In this document: in pieces, positions 35,741-46,454 of the stretch | How positions within the stretch are numbered: the stretch's first letter is position 1 | Layout of the letters: each line of letters opens with the position of its first letter | Assembly (NCBI GenBank): GCA_900315165.1 | Contig: OMXZ01000002.1 | Location: 1-64,000, forward strand | DNA from: an uncultured Actinomycetes bacterium | GTDB taxonomy: Bacteria > Actinomycetota > Coriobacteriia > Coriobacteriales > Atopobiaceae | Direction of reading: 5' to 3' | DNA: 64,000 nt | Notes under the pieces: model-generated | What the model was told of the DNA's origin: nothing | Seen by the model: the letters and a program-made list of their open reading frames with translations, nothing else | Database searches by the model: none | Position numbers and translations under genes: made by a program

Positions 35741-36280
35741 ATGGCGTCTTCCCGATTCGCGCGCCCGTCCGGGACGGTCGTGCACCCCTTGCAGCCCGTC
35801 TATGACGGGGCCAGCCGCGTGCTTCTGCTCGGCACGATGCCGAGCCCGCTGTCGCGCAAGGCCGGCTACCACTACGGCAATTCCCGCAACCGTTTCTGGG
35901 CGGTGATCGCGGCGCTCTGGGACGAAGACGTCCCTGATTCCGTCGAGGCCCGCCGCGACCTGTGCCACCGGCGCCACATCGCGCTCGATGACGTGCTCCA
36001 GAGCTGCACCATCACCGGCGCTTCGGATGCCTCGATCTCCGACCCGGTGCCGAAGGACCTGACCCCGATCCTCGAGGCGGCCGATATCCGCCAGATCTTC
36101 TGCACGGGGACCACAGCCGCCCGCCTCTACCGGCGCCTGATCGAGCCCGGGCTCGACCGTCCCTGCGTCTGCCTTCCCTCTACAAGCCCCGCCAACGCCC
36201 GCATGCGCCTTGACGACCTCATCGCCGCTTACGCGCCCGTGCGTGAGGCGGCCGACGCGGCAGGGGAGGTGTCCGCATGA
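35741..36280 (+). CDS. DNA-deoxyinosine glycosylase (uracil-DNA glycosylase superfamily, HDG type)
   Basis: A 179-residue base-excision enzyme. VLLLGTMPSPLSRKAGYHYG followed by NSRNRFW is characteristic of family 6 (hypoxanthine-DNA glycosylase), and CLPSTSPANA supplies the second active-site loop. It should remove deoxyinosine arising from adenine deamination. It sits 1 bp after the phosphoesterase, and its stop overlaps the ATG of the SGNH-like gene. Together with vsr, dgt and rarA it places several DNA- or nucleotide-quality genes in one stretch. Confidence 0.85.
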   Translation: MASSRFARPSGTVVHPLQPVYDGASRVLLLGTMPSPLSRKAGYHYGNSRNRFWAVIAALWDEDVPDSVEARRDLCHRRHIALDDVLQSCTITGASDASISDPVPKDLTPILEAADIRQIFCTGTTAARLYRRLIEPGLDRPCVCLPSTSPANARMRLDDLIAAYAPVREAADAAGEVSA

Positions 36281-37446
36281 TTTCTCAAATGATCGCTAGC
36301 GCAGAGGGGCGGTCGCTGCTTGTTCGTGCGGATGCGGCTGATTTTCTCCATGGCGCCTTGGATGCTGAGGCGGAACCGGGCGGATGGGTGCGCCCGCTGC
36401 GTTTTTTACCCCCGCAGGTGCGCGCGCTCGGCAGCTGTCAGGCGTGGCATCCCGGCCTGTACCGCCAGATGGCCCGGACCGCCGCGGGCGTCTCAATTGA
36501 ATTCGAGACCAACGCGAGCCGGGTCGCGCTCGAGCTCGTCCCGGACGAGGAGCCTGTCGTCACGTGCCGCCTGCGCGAGCGCATCTTTGCCCCCGCCGAG
36601 TCGTTCGACGGCGTCGCTTGCGAGGTCGATGGACGGGGCGGCGAGCCGGGCTGGGGCGAGGTGCTCGCGGTCTCGATCGATGGGACGGGTGAGGATGCCG
36701 GTCCTCTGCCGCAGGGTGCCCGTCTCGTCTCATTCGTGCTCGACGGTGCCGGCGAGGCGCCCGGTGCCGTGCAGGTGCTGCCGGGTTTCGGGGCGACCCA
36801 TCACGTACGTATCTGGCTCCCCTGTCTGAGGGGCGTGCGGGTGCGCGGCCTCTGGGGCGATGGCACGGCATTTACCCCTGTGGATCCCCGACCGTCCCTG
36901 CTGGCCATCGGAGACGGCCCCACCCAAGGTATGGCCTGCGGGAATCCCGCGCTCGCCTGGCCCACCCGCCTGTCAGAACGCCTGGGGTTCGATCTCGTAA
37001 ACCAGGGCATCCACAGACAGGTTTTCCAATCGGGCATGCTCTCGGGCCTTGGCGCCGTGAACGGCATCGCCGGTGTCGTGGTGGCCCTCGGTGCGGCCTA
37101 TCGGCGCGAGCCCTGCCAGGCCCGGCTCGTCGCCCGCGACGTGCGTGCCTTTCTGGCCGAGCTTGCGCGGCTCTTTCCCGACGCGCCAATCTGGGTGGTC
37201 ACGCCGCTCTGGCACAACGCGGATCGCGTGCCCGAGCATGCGGGCAGCTGCATCTCCGAGCTCGGGGACCTGCTTGCCGAAGGCGTCGCCGCGCATGACC
37301 GCATGGAGCTGGTCGACGGGCTTTCCCTGCTCGACCACCGGGTCGCCCTCCTTGCCGATGCGGAGGAGATGCCCGGTGCCAAGGGGGCGCACCAGATCGC
37401 GCGGCGTCTCGAGACCCGCATCCGCGAGAGCTGCGACGGCCTCTGA
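36277..37446 (+). CDS. SGNH-hydrolase-like protein lacking catalytic residues
   Basis: A 389-residue protein. The N-terminal beta-rich half (SCQAWHPGLYRQMARTAAGV, SIEFETNASRVALELV) resembles the jelly-roll domain before some GDSL/SGNH esterases. The C-terminal half follows the SGNH fold order: SLLAIGDGPTQGM (block I), DLVNQGIHRQ (block II), VVVALGAAYRRE (block III) and a terminal helix GAKGAHQIARRLE. Key residues differ: Ser of GDS is Gly, Asn of GxN is absent, and the usual Asp-x-x-His triad is not seen. It is probably catalytically dead or uses other chemistry. The ATG overlaps the glycosylase stop. Confidence 0.7.
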   Translation: MISQMIASAEGRSLLVRADAADFLHGALDAEAEPGGWVRPLRFLPPQVRALGSCQAWHPGLYRQMARTAAGVSIEFETNASRVALELVPDEEPVVTCRLRERIFAPAESFDGVACEVDGRGGEPGWGEVLAVSIDGTGEDAGPLPQGARLVSFVLDGAGEAPGAVQVLPGFGATHHVRIWLPCLRGVRVRGLWGDGTAFTPVDPRPSLLAIGDGPTQGMACGNPALAWPTRLSERLGFDLVNQGIHRQVFQSGMLSGLGAVNGIAGVVVALGAAYRREPCQARLVARDVRAFLAELARLFPDAPIWVVTPLWHNADRVPEHAGSCISELGDLLAEGVAAHDRMELVDGLSLLDHRVALLADAEEMPGAKGAHQIARRLETRIRESCDGL

Positions 37447-37537
37447 TCCGTCTCGCCATGCCATGCCCCGAAAAGACGGTGTCCGCCCGACCGCCTATAC
37501 TTCATGGCGGAAGAAAAACGTACGAAGGAGACCAAGC

Positions 37538-38788
37538 ATGGCACGAGAGCACCGGGACAACCCGCTTGCGGCAGAGCTGACAGGACGCCTGTCCGACGAG
37601 ACTATGGCCCAGGTGGCCGAACGCCGCTCCAGCATCAAACTCAGCCGTTTCGCCACGCGCGACACCTCGGCCATCCGCCGCGACCTGACCGACCGCGACC
37701 GCGACACCCCGCTGCGCCCGTCCTTTTTGCGCGACGTCGAGAAGATCATGCATATGGGCGCTTACAACCGCCTCTCGGGCAAGACACAGGTCTTCTCCTT
37801 CCGCGCGGACGACGACCTGTGCCGCCGCGGCCTGCACGTCCAGCTCGTGGGCAGGGTCGCCCGCGACATCGGCCGCGGCCTTGGGCTCAACGAGGACCTG
37901 ATCGAGGCCATCGCGCTCGGCCACGACATCGGACACACCCCCTTCGGTCACGTGGGGGAGCGCTACCTCAACGCGGTCTACCACCGCGAGACCGGCCGCT
38001 ATTTCAACCACAACGTGCAGTCCGTGCGCGTGCTCGATGTGCTCGGCGGCCGCAACCTCACGCTGCAGACGCTCGACGGTGTGCTCTGCCACAACGGCGA
38101 GTTCGTCCAGCAATCCTTCGAGACGAGCGGACTGGCCAGCTTCGACACCTTCGACCGCGGGGTCGAGAGCTGCTGGAACGACGGCTATGCCAAGATCAAG
38201 ACCCTGCGCCCCATGACCCTCGAGGGCTGCGTGGTGCGTGTGTCCGACATCATCGCCTACGTGGGCAAGGACCGTCAGGACGCCATTCGCGCCGGCCTCG
38301 CCGACGAGTCGACCTTCGATGACGGGCTGGGCGGCGAGTACAATACCTGGGCTCTCACAGCCTTCATCGGCGACGTGATCGAGAACAGCATCGGCAAGGA
38401 CCACATCGAGATGAGCGACGCGGGCTTTGCGGAGCTCAATCGCGCAAAACGAGAGAATTCCGAAAAGATCTATCAGTCCGCCGAGGTCAACGAGGACTTC
38501 GCCGGGCCCATTGGCGAGTTCTTCGACCGGCTCTACCATCACGAGCTCGATGCCCTCAGGGAGGGTGACGAGCAATCGGCCATCTTTGTGCAGCACATCC
38601 TGCCGACCATGCGCCACCTCGAGCCCTACGGCCGCACGTACGAATGGGAAGAGGAGCCCGACCGCACCGTGGTCGACTTCATCGCGTCGATGTCGGACGA
38701 GTACTTCATGGCGACCTGTGAGGCGCTCTTCCCCGATGCCGCCGAGTATTTCCCCCGTCGCACCTACTTCGAGGGCGTGAAGCCCTAA
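37538..38788 (+). CDS. dgt: dGTP triphosphohydrolase-like HD protein
   Basis: A 416-residue HD-superfamily dNTPase that cuts dGTP (or other dNTPs) to the nucleoside and triphosphate. The metal motif ALGHDIGHTPFGH gives His129/Asp130, with an upstream His in RGLHVQLVGRVARDIG and downstream RVSDIIAYVGKD. RLSGKTQVF matches the nucleotide-binding start of the family. GAAGGAGA precedes the ATG. TATACT at 37496-37501 may be the -10, so transcription could begin separately from the SGNH-like gene. rarA follows 18 bp later. Confidence 0.9.
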   Translation: MAREHRDNPLAAELTGRLSDETMAQVAERRSSIKLSRFATRDTSAIRRDLTDRDRDTPLRPSFLRDVEKIMHMGAYNRLSGKTQVFSFRADDDLCRRGLHVQLVGRVARDIGRGLGLNEDLIEAIALGHDIGHTPFGHVGERYLNAVYHRETGRYFNHNVQSVRVLDVLGGRNLTLQTLDGVLCHNGEFVQQSFETSGLASFDTFDRGVESCWNDGYAKIKTLRPMTLEGCVVRVSDIIAYVGKDRQDAIRAGLADESTFDDGLGGEYNTWALTAFIGDVIENSIGKDHIEMSDAGFAELNRAKRENSEKIYQSAEVNEDFAGPIGEFFDRLYHHELDALREGDEQSAIFVQHILPTMRHLEPYGRTYEWEEEPDRTVVDFIASMSDEYFMATCEALFPDAAEYFPRRTYFEGVKP

Positions 38789-38806
38789 AGGAGCAGCTCA
38801 GACAGC

Positions 38807-40129
38807 ATGGACAACCTCTTCTCAGAAGTCGAGCGCTACAAGCGCAACCTCAACGCCCCGCTCGCCGTGCGCATGCGGCCGCAGACGCTGGCAGACTATG
38901 TCGGTCAGGCCGAGGCGGTGGGCGAGGGGTCGTGGCTGCGCCGCGCGATCGAGCACGACGCGCTCTCGTCCGTCCTGCTCTACGGACCGGCGGGCACGGG
39001 CAAGACCACCCTGGCCCGCATCATTGCCAATACCTCCCATGCGGAGTTCGTCGAGGTCTCGGCCATCACGGGCACGGTCAAGGACCTGCGCCGCGAGATC
39101 GACGGGGCAAGCAGCCGCCTGCTCGCGAGCGGCAGGCGGACGATCCTTTTCGTGGACGAGATCCACCGCTTCAACCGCACCCAGCAGGACGCCCTGCTCC
39201 ATGCCGTGGAGGACCGCACGGTTGTCCTGATCGGCGCCACGACGGAGAACCCCTATTTCGAGGTCAACTCCGCCCTCATCAGCCGTTCACGTGTGGTTGA
39301 GCTGCACCCGCTCACGGATGCCGACATCGAGACGATCGTGACACGTGCCGTCACCAGCGAGTACGGCCTCAAGGGCTGCTTTGCCCTTTCCGACGGTGCC
39401 CTGCGCGAAATCGTGACCCTCTCGGGCGGGGATGCCCGCGCGGCGCTCACGAGCCTGGAGCTCGCGAGCCAGATGGTCGACGCGGGCACGCCCGCGGCTC
39501 CCGCCCTGATCACGGCGGAGCACGTCCTCGACGCCAACCCCCGCCATGGTCTCACCTACGACAAGGCCGGCGATATGCACTACGACATTATTTCGGCCTT
39601 CATCAAGTCGATGCGCGGCAGCGACCCCGACGCCGTGCTCTATTGGCTTGCCCGCATGATCGACGCGGGGGAGGACCCCAAGTTCATCGCCCGCCGCATC
39701 ATGATCCAGGCCTCCGAGGACGTGGGCAACGCCGACCCACAAGCCCTGCTCGTCGCCGAGGCCGCCTTCAAATCCGCCGAGGTCATCGGCTATCCCGAGT
39801 GCCGCATCAACCTCGCCCAGGCGGCGCTCTACGTGGCGCTCGCCCCCAAGTCCAATTCTGCGGAGGCGGGCATCGACGCGGCACTCGCCGAGGTGCGCGA
39901 GGGTCCCCGCCGCGAAGTCCCCAACCACCTGCGTGATCGCCACCGCCCCGGGTCGGACTCCTATGGGCCCTACCTCTACCCACACGATTATCCCGCGGGC
40001 TGGGTCGAGCAGCAGTATCTGCCCGACGGCCTTGAGCGGGGCTCCTTCTACAAACCTGGCGTGCGCGGCTGGGAGGCATGGCGCCTCGAGGTCACGTCGC
40101 GCGACCGCGCGGGCGGCGGCGCCAGCTAG
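38807..40129 (+). CDS. rarA: Replication-associated recombination protein RarA (MgsA) AAA+ ATPase
   Basis: A 440-residue clamp-loader-like AAA+ ATPase that acts at stalled replication forks. Walker A is GPAGTGKT at 60-67, Walker B is ILFVDEIHRFN, sensor 1 is IGATTENPYFEVN, and the C-terminal MgsA oligomerisation domain has KAGDMHYDIISAFIKSMRGS. These are near-diagnostic for RarA. AAAGGAG lies before the ATG, and the gene is coupled to dgt by an 18-bp gap. Confidence 0.95.
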   Translation: MDNLFSEVERYKRNLNAPLAVRMRPQTLADYVGQAEAVGEGSWLRRAIEHDALSSVLLYGPAGTGKTTLARIIANTSHAEFVEVSAITGTVKDLRREIDGASSRLLASGRRTILFVDEIHRFNRTQQDALLHAVEDRTVVLIGATTENPYFEVNSALISRSRVVELHPLTDADIETIVTRAVTSEYGLKGCFALSDGALREIVTLSGGDARAALTSLELASQMVDAGTPAAPALITAEHVLDANPRHGLTYDKAGDMHYDIISAFIKSMRGSDPDAVLYWLARMIDAGEDPKFIARRIMIQASEDVGNADPQALLVAEAAFKSAEVIGYPECRINLAQAALYVALAPKSNSAEAGIDAALAEVREGPRREVPNHLRDRHRPGSDSYGPYLYPHDYPAGWVEQQYLPDGLERGSFYKPGVRGWEAWRLEVTSRDRAGGGAS

Positions 40130-40205
40130 GCGAAGACGGGCGCATGCCCCCGGAAGTTGGGTAGAATGACGTTCGTGTATGCGAAAAATACGAGCGGAGG
40201 TAGCA

Positions 40206-40793
40206 ATGGCCACGATGGATCCCCTTCATATCGCACTACTCGTGCTCATCGTCGCGGCGGTCTGGGCGGTGGTCGAGCTTGCGCTGACGATCAAGAAGGC
40301 GCGCACCTCGATCGACGAGGTCACGCGCTCCGCCAACGACACGATCGAGCAGCTTCAGCCGATCATCTCCAAAGCGGACGGCATGGTCGACGACCTGCAG
40401 CCCTCCATGAAGAAAGTCACCCCGCTGCTCGAAAGCGCCATCAAGACGGTCGACACCGCCACGGTCAGCCTCGACAAGGTCAATGACATCCTGGGCGACG
40501 TATCCGATGTGTCCGGTGCGGCGAGCGCCGCTACCTCCGTCGCCTCCGGCGTCGTCGATTCCGCGGCAAACGCCGCCGTGGGTCTCGTGAGCAAGATCAC
40601 GGGCAAGCCCGCCGCCCCGCACGCGGAGATCGGCGGGGCCGACCGCGCCAAACTGACGGACGGTGAGCAGGAGCCCGCCCCGGAGCCCGCCCCCGTACCC
40701 GGCGCGAGCGGTTATGTCACCTACGGTGAGCAGGGGGACGACGAGCCCGCCCCGGTCGCCGGTCGCCACGCTGCGCCCGTCCAGGAAGCGTAG
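40206..40793 (+). CDS. DUF948-type membrane-anchored coiled-coil protein
   Basis: A 195-residue protein. An N-terminal TM helix at about 8-27 (IALLVLIVAAVWAVVELAL) is followed by an extended amphipathic helix (VDDLQPSMKKVTPLLESAIK) as in DUF948/YtxG-like stress proteins. The tail is Ala/Pro/Glu-rich. GGAGG sits 5 nt before the ATG at 40206, which I prefer to the in-frame ATG at 40179. TAGAAT near 40162 may be a -10. As first gene of the sigma-factor operon it may be an envelope-stress component, which is inference from position. Confidence 0.8.
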   Translation: MATMDPLHIALLVLIVAAVWAVVELALTIKKARTSIDEVTRSANDTIEQLQPIISKADGMVDDLQPSMKKVTPLLESAIKTVDTATVSLDKVNDILGDVSDVSGAASAATSVASGVVDSAANAAVGLVSKITGKPAAPHAEIGGADRAKLTDGEQEPAPEPAPVPGASGYVTYGEQGDDEPAPVAGRHAAPVQEA

Positions 40794-40802
40794 GGGGCAT
40801 CG

Positions 40803-41201
40803 ATGGACCAAGACAGCGTCATCCTGAGCGTACCGGCGACCGCCGCCTACGCTCGCTCCGTTCGAATGCTCGCGGCGAGCCTCGCCGTGTCCGACGAGTT
40901 CTCCGTGGACGACGTCGAGGACGTCCGCATGGCGGCCGAGGAGGGCTTCGTCTATGCCTGCGGCACCAAGCCCGCGTCCGGGTCCTGTGAGATTTCCTTC
41001 GGCATTGCGCCCGGCGAGGTGACGATGGACTTCGTCCTCGGCGAGGGCGTGGACGGCCCCGCGGAGGGGGAGGACACCTTCGACCTCGTCGAGCTTCTGC
41101 TCTCCGCCATCTGCGACGAGTACTCCCTGATCGACTACGAGGACGAGGACGGCCTTTTCACGACCCTCCACCTTGTCAAACGAGCTGGTGCCCGTGAGTA
41201 G
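40803..41201 (+). CDS. RsbW-like anti-sigma factor with degenerate ATP-binding site
   Basis: A 132-residue protein with the position and length of RsbW/SpoIIAB, just before a SigB/F-type sigma gene and overlapping it. Secondary-structure order follows the HATPase fold: RMLAASLAVSDEF, DDVEDVRMAAEEGFVYAC, then strands ISFGIAPGEVTMDFVL. The N-box keeps Glu but the Asn becomes Tyr (EEGFVYA against the expected ExxxN). The Asp and glycines of the G1 and G2 boxes are not recognisable. It may bind sigma without kinase activity. GGGGGC lies before the ATG. Confidence 0.68.
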   Translation: MDQDSVILSVPATAAYARSVRMLAASLAVSDEFSVDDVEDVRMAAEEGFVYACGTKPASGSCEISFGIAPGEVTMDFVLGEGVDGPAEGEDTFDLVELLLSAICDEYSLIDYEDEDGLFTTLHLVKRAGARE

Positions 41202-42033
41202 CGAAGACACGCAGGAAGAGGACAAGACGGGCGAGGAGGCCCGCGCCGAGCGGCGGCGCGCCCGCGTACGTGCCCGTGTGTCCGGACGCCCCGCCTGGGA
41301 CAAGGACCGCACCCGCGAGCTTTTCCGGCGCTACCGCGAGGGCGACGAGGATGCCCGCCAGCAGCTGATCGTGAATCATCTCAATCTGGTGCGTTTCCTT
41401 GCCTCCAAGTTCAAGAACCGCGGCGAGCCTCTCGAGGACCTGGTCCAGGTCGGCACGATCGGCCTCATCAAGGCAATCGACCGGTTCGACCCCGACCGCG
41501 GCCTGGAGTTCACCACCTATGCCACGCCAACCATCATGGGCGAGATCAAGCGCCACTTCCGTGACAAGGGCTGGTCGGTCCGCGTACCGCGACGTTTGCA
41601 GGAACTGTCCCAGAAGGCCGGCCAGGCAACCGAGGATCTCACACGCGAGCTCCAACGGTCGCCTTCGGTCGAGGAGATAGCGGACCGCATCGGCGTGTCG
41701 GTCGACGAGCTGCTCGAGGCCATGGAATCCTCGAGCGCCTACAGCGCGGTGCCGCTCGAGGGCGGCGGAAGCGACGACGAGGAGGCCCCGGCCGTCATCG
41801 ACCACTACGCCTCGGTCGACCGTGACCTGGAGGCCTCCGATGATCGCATCGTCCTCGAGGAGGCCATCGCCGATTTTGCGCCGCGCGAAAAGGACATCAT
41901 CCGCATGCGTTTCATCGACGGCCTGACCCAGGTCGAGATCGCCGAGCGCCTCGGTATCTCCCAGGTGCAGGTGTCGCGCCTGCTGCGGCGCACGCTTAAG
42001 CGCATCCAGGAAAAGATAGAGCCGGCGCAATAA
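41173..42033 (+). CDS. SigB/SigF/SigG-type RNA polymerase sigma factor
   Basis: A 286-residue (from TTG 41173) sigma-70 group 3 factor. Region 2 reads LIVNHLNLVRFLASKF and LVQVGTIGLIKAIDRFDP, with TTYATPTIMGEIKRHFRDKG. Region 3 is LQELSQKAGQATEDLTREL, and region 4 is FAPREKDIIRMRFIDGLTQ with the helix-turn-helix VEIAERLGISQVQVSRLLRR. These match stress/sporulation sigma factors. The start may instead be GTG 41188 or 41194, inside the anti-sigma stop overlap; the first 45 residues are charged and non-conserved. The stop overlaps the transporter ATG (TAATG). Confidence 0.9.
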   Translation: MSNELVPVSSEDTQEEDKTGEEARAERRRARVRARVSGRPAWDKDRTRELFRRYREGDEDARQQLIVNHLNLVRFLASKFKNRGEPLEDLVQVGTIGLIKAIDRFDPDRGLEFTTYATPTIMGEIKRHFRDKGWSVRVPRRLQELSQKAGQATEDLTRELQRSPSVEEIADRIGVSVDELLEAMESSSAYSAVPLEGGGSDDEEAPAVIDHYASVDRDLEASDDRIVLEEAIADFAPREKDIIRMRFIDGLTQVEIAERLGISQVQVSRLLRRTLKRIQEKIEPAQ

Positions 42034-43271
42034 TGGGGGAGACCGAGGGCCGTCAATACGACCGCGTGCGCGCCGTCGCGGTCACCGCCTGGGCCATCGT
42101 GGGCTGCTGCGTGGTGTTCATCATGGCGGTCGCAGCCCTGGCGCGTATCTGGCCCGCCGTCGCCCTGCTGCTGACTGGCGTCATCCTCGGTTTCATCTGC
42201 AGCCCGGTCACCAACTTGCTCGAGAGGCATGGGGTGCCGCGGTCGCTTTCGGCCTTCATCGCCCTGCTCGTGGTAATCGCCGTGATCATCGCGGTGCTCG
42301 TGGTCCTGGGGCGGCCCTTCCTCACCCAACTCATCACGCTGCTCCAGCATGCCCCCGCCTATCTGGCCCAGGTGCAGGACTCCTTCAACCAGTTCTGGGC
42401 CGAGCACGGAAAGGCTACCAACCAGGACGTCGAGGTTATGAGCTCCGGTATCCTGGACGCCGTCACCCAGGCGGTCAACCGCTATGCCGCCGACAAGACT
42501 ACCGAGCTCAGCTCGGGCCTTATCAAGAACGTCACCTCGCTCGGCAACGACTTCGTCACCTTCTTTCTCGGGCTCGTCCTGGCCTTCTGGTTTGCCAAGG
42601 ACTACCCCCGCATCGCCCGGGAGCTTGCCATGATTTCCGGACCTGCGCACGAGACCGACACCCTGATGATGCTCGCCGTGCTGTCCCGGTCGATGGGCGG
42701 CTACATGCGCGGCATCGTGACCACCTCCACGGTGGGCGGCCTTCTGTCCTTCTTCGGCTTCACGTTGATCGGGCACCCCTACGCCGGCCTTATGGGCATC
42801 ACCGTGGGCATCTTCCACTTCGTCCCGGTCATCGGCCCCTGGGTGGCTGCGGCGATGACCGCGGGCCTCGCCCTTTTCGTGAGCCCCACGCTCGCGGTCG
42901 AGTCGATCGTCGTGTCGGTCATCGCGCAGAACGTGACTGACAACCTCGTCTCGCCTCTCGTGATGCAGTCCGCGGTCAAGGTGCACCCGGTGCTCTCGCT
43001 CGTTGGCCTCATCATCGGCAACTCGCTCGGCGGCGTGCTCGGCATGGCCCTCGCCATCCCGCTGACGGCAGCGATCAGGTCGGTCTTCATCTATTATTTC
43101 GAGCTTCGCAGCGGCCGCCAGATCGTGAGCCGCGACGGCGCGCTTTTCCGCTCGACGCCCTATCACGACAGCGAGGGCAGGCCGATTCCCTCGGCCGACG
43201 CCCTCGACGACGACCGGTTCTTCGAATCGACGCTGCTCGTGGGCCCGGGGGACGACCGTCCAAGCGAATAA
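42033..43271 (+). CDS. AI-2E family transporter
   Basis: A 412-residue polytopic membrane protein (about eight helices) of the AI-2E/PerM family. Characteristic parts are IWPAVALLLTGVILGFICSPV with LLERHGVPRSLSA at the start, and the C-terminal GIFHFVPVIGPWVAA, AQNVTDNLVSPLVMQSAV and HPVLSLVGLIIGNSLGGVLG. Substrates in this family are diverse (quorum signals, ions), so specificity is open. Its ATG overlaps the sigma-factor stop, tying it to the stress operon. Confidence 0.9.
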   Translation: MGETEGRQYDRVRAVAVTAWAIVGCCVVFIMAVAALARIWPAVALLLTGVILGFICSPVTNLLERHGVPRSLSAFIALLVVIAVIIAVLVVLGRPFLTQLITLLQHAPAYLAQVQDSFNQFWAEHGKATNQDVEVMSSGILDAVTQAVNRYAADKTTELSSGLIKNVTSLGNDFVTFFLGLVLAFWFAKDYPRIARELAMISGPAHETDTLMMLAVLSRSMGGYMRGIVTTSTVGGLLSFFGFTLIGHPYAGLMGITVGIFHFVPVIGPWVAAAMTAGLALFVSPTLAVESIVVSVIAQNVTDNLVSPLVMQSAVKVHPVLSLVGLIIGNSLGGVLGMALAIPLTAAIRSVFIYYFELRSGRQIVSRDGALFRSTPYHDSEGRPIPSADALDDDRFFESTLLVGPGDDRPSE

Positions 43272-43292
43272 TCTGTGGGAGAGCCGCCCCAT

Positions 43293-43322
43293 TTGGAATC
43301 TCCGCTGGTCTGGCCTTATACT
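43293..43322 (+). promoter_or_regulatory. Candidate promoter of alaS
   Basis: TTGGAA (43293-43298) and TATACT (43317-43322) are separated by 18 bp in the 94-bp gap before alaS. No T-box-like leader fits in this space. Confidence 0.6.
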
Positions 43323-43365
43323 GTGAGGGTTGCGAATCCCGTCAACAGCGAAGGAAAGACAAGCG

Positions 43366-46002
<2,637 letters not shown>

Positions 46003-46016
46003 ACGAAAGGGAACGT

Positions 46017-46454
46017 GTGAGGGCGTTGGCGCTCGACATAGGGGAGGTGCGCGTGGGCGTCGCGGCGAGCGACGCGACCGGGCGTATCGCCTTCCCCGTC
46101 AAGGTCCTGCCGGCAGCCGAGGTACTCGGCTGCGCCAAGACGTTCCGCCGCATACTGGAGGATTACGAGCCCGAGGTCCTCGTATGTGGACGCCCCCTCA
46201 CGATGGCTGGGGAGGCAGGCCCGCAGGCGACCCGCCTGACCGAGCAGGCCGAGCGCATAAGCGCGGCTTGCGGTCTGCCCGTCGAGTTCGAGGACGAGCG
46301 CCTCTCTTCGCAGGAGGCCAAGCGCATCCTGCGCGAGGAGGGCAAAAGCGAGAGGGAGATGCGCGGCAAGGTCGACATGGTCGCCGCGTCCGTCTTTCTG
46401 CAGGCATGGCTCGATGCCCGCGCGAACGAAGGGAAGACCGATGGCGAAGCATAG
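46017..46454 (+). CDS. ruvX: Holliday junction resolvase-like protein RuvX (YqgF)
   Basis: A 145-residue RNase H-fold protein of the YqgF family, linked to pre-16S rRNA 5'-end processing and possibly to recombination. The first acidic motif is LALDIGEVRVGVAASD, followed by VLVCGRPLTMAGEAGPQA, EFEDERLSSQEAKRIL and VDMVAASVFLQAWLD. The start is GTG 46017 with AAAGGG upstream. It overlaps mltG by 14 nt. The alaS-ruvX-mltG order is widely conserved in Gram-positives. Confidence 0.93.
   Translation: MRALALDIGEVRVGVAASDATGRIAFPVKVLPAAEVLGCAKTFRRILEDYEPEVLVCGRPLTMAGEAGPQATRLTEQAERISAACGLPVEFEDERLSSQEAKRILREEGKSEREMRGKVDMVAASVFLQAWLDARANEGKTDGEA

Noticed and set aside
43272-43365. T-box leader before alaS
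   Set aside because: The gap is 94 bp including the promoter, and there is no specifier stem or T-box sequence.
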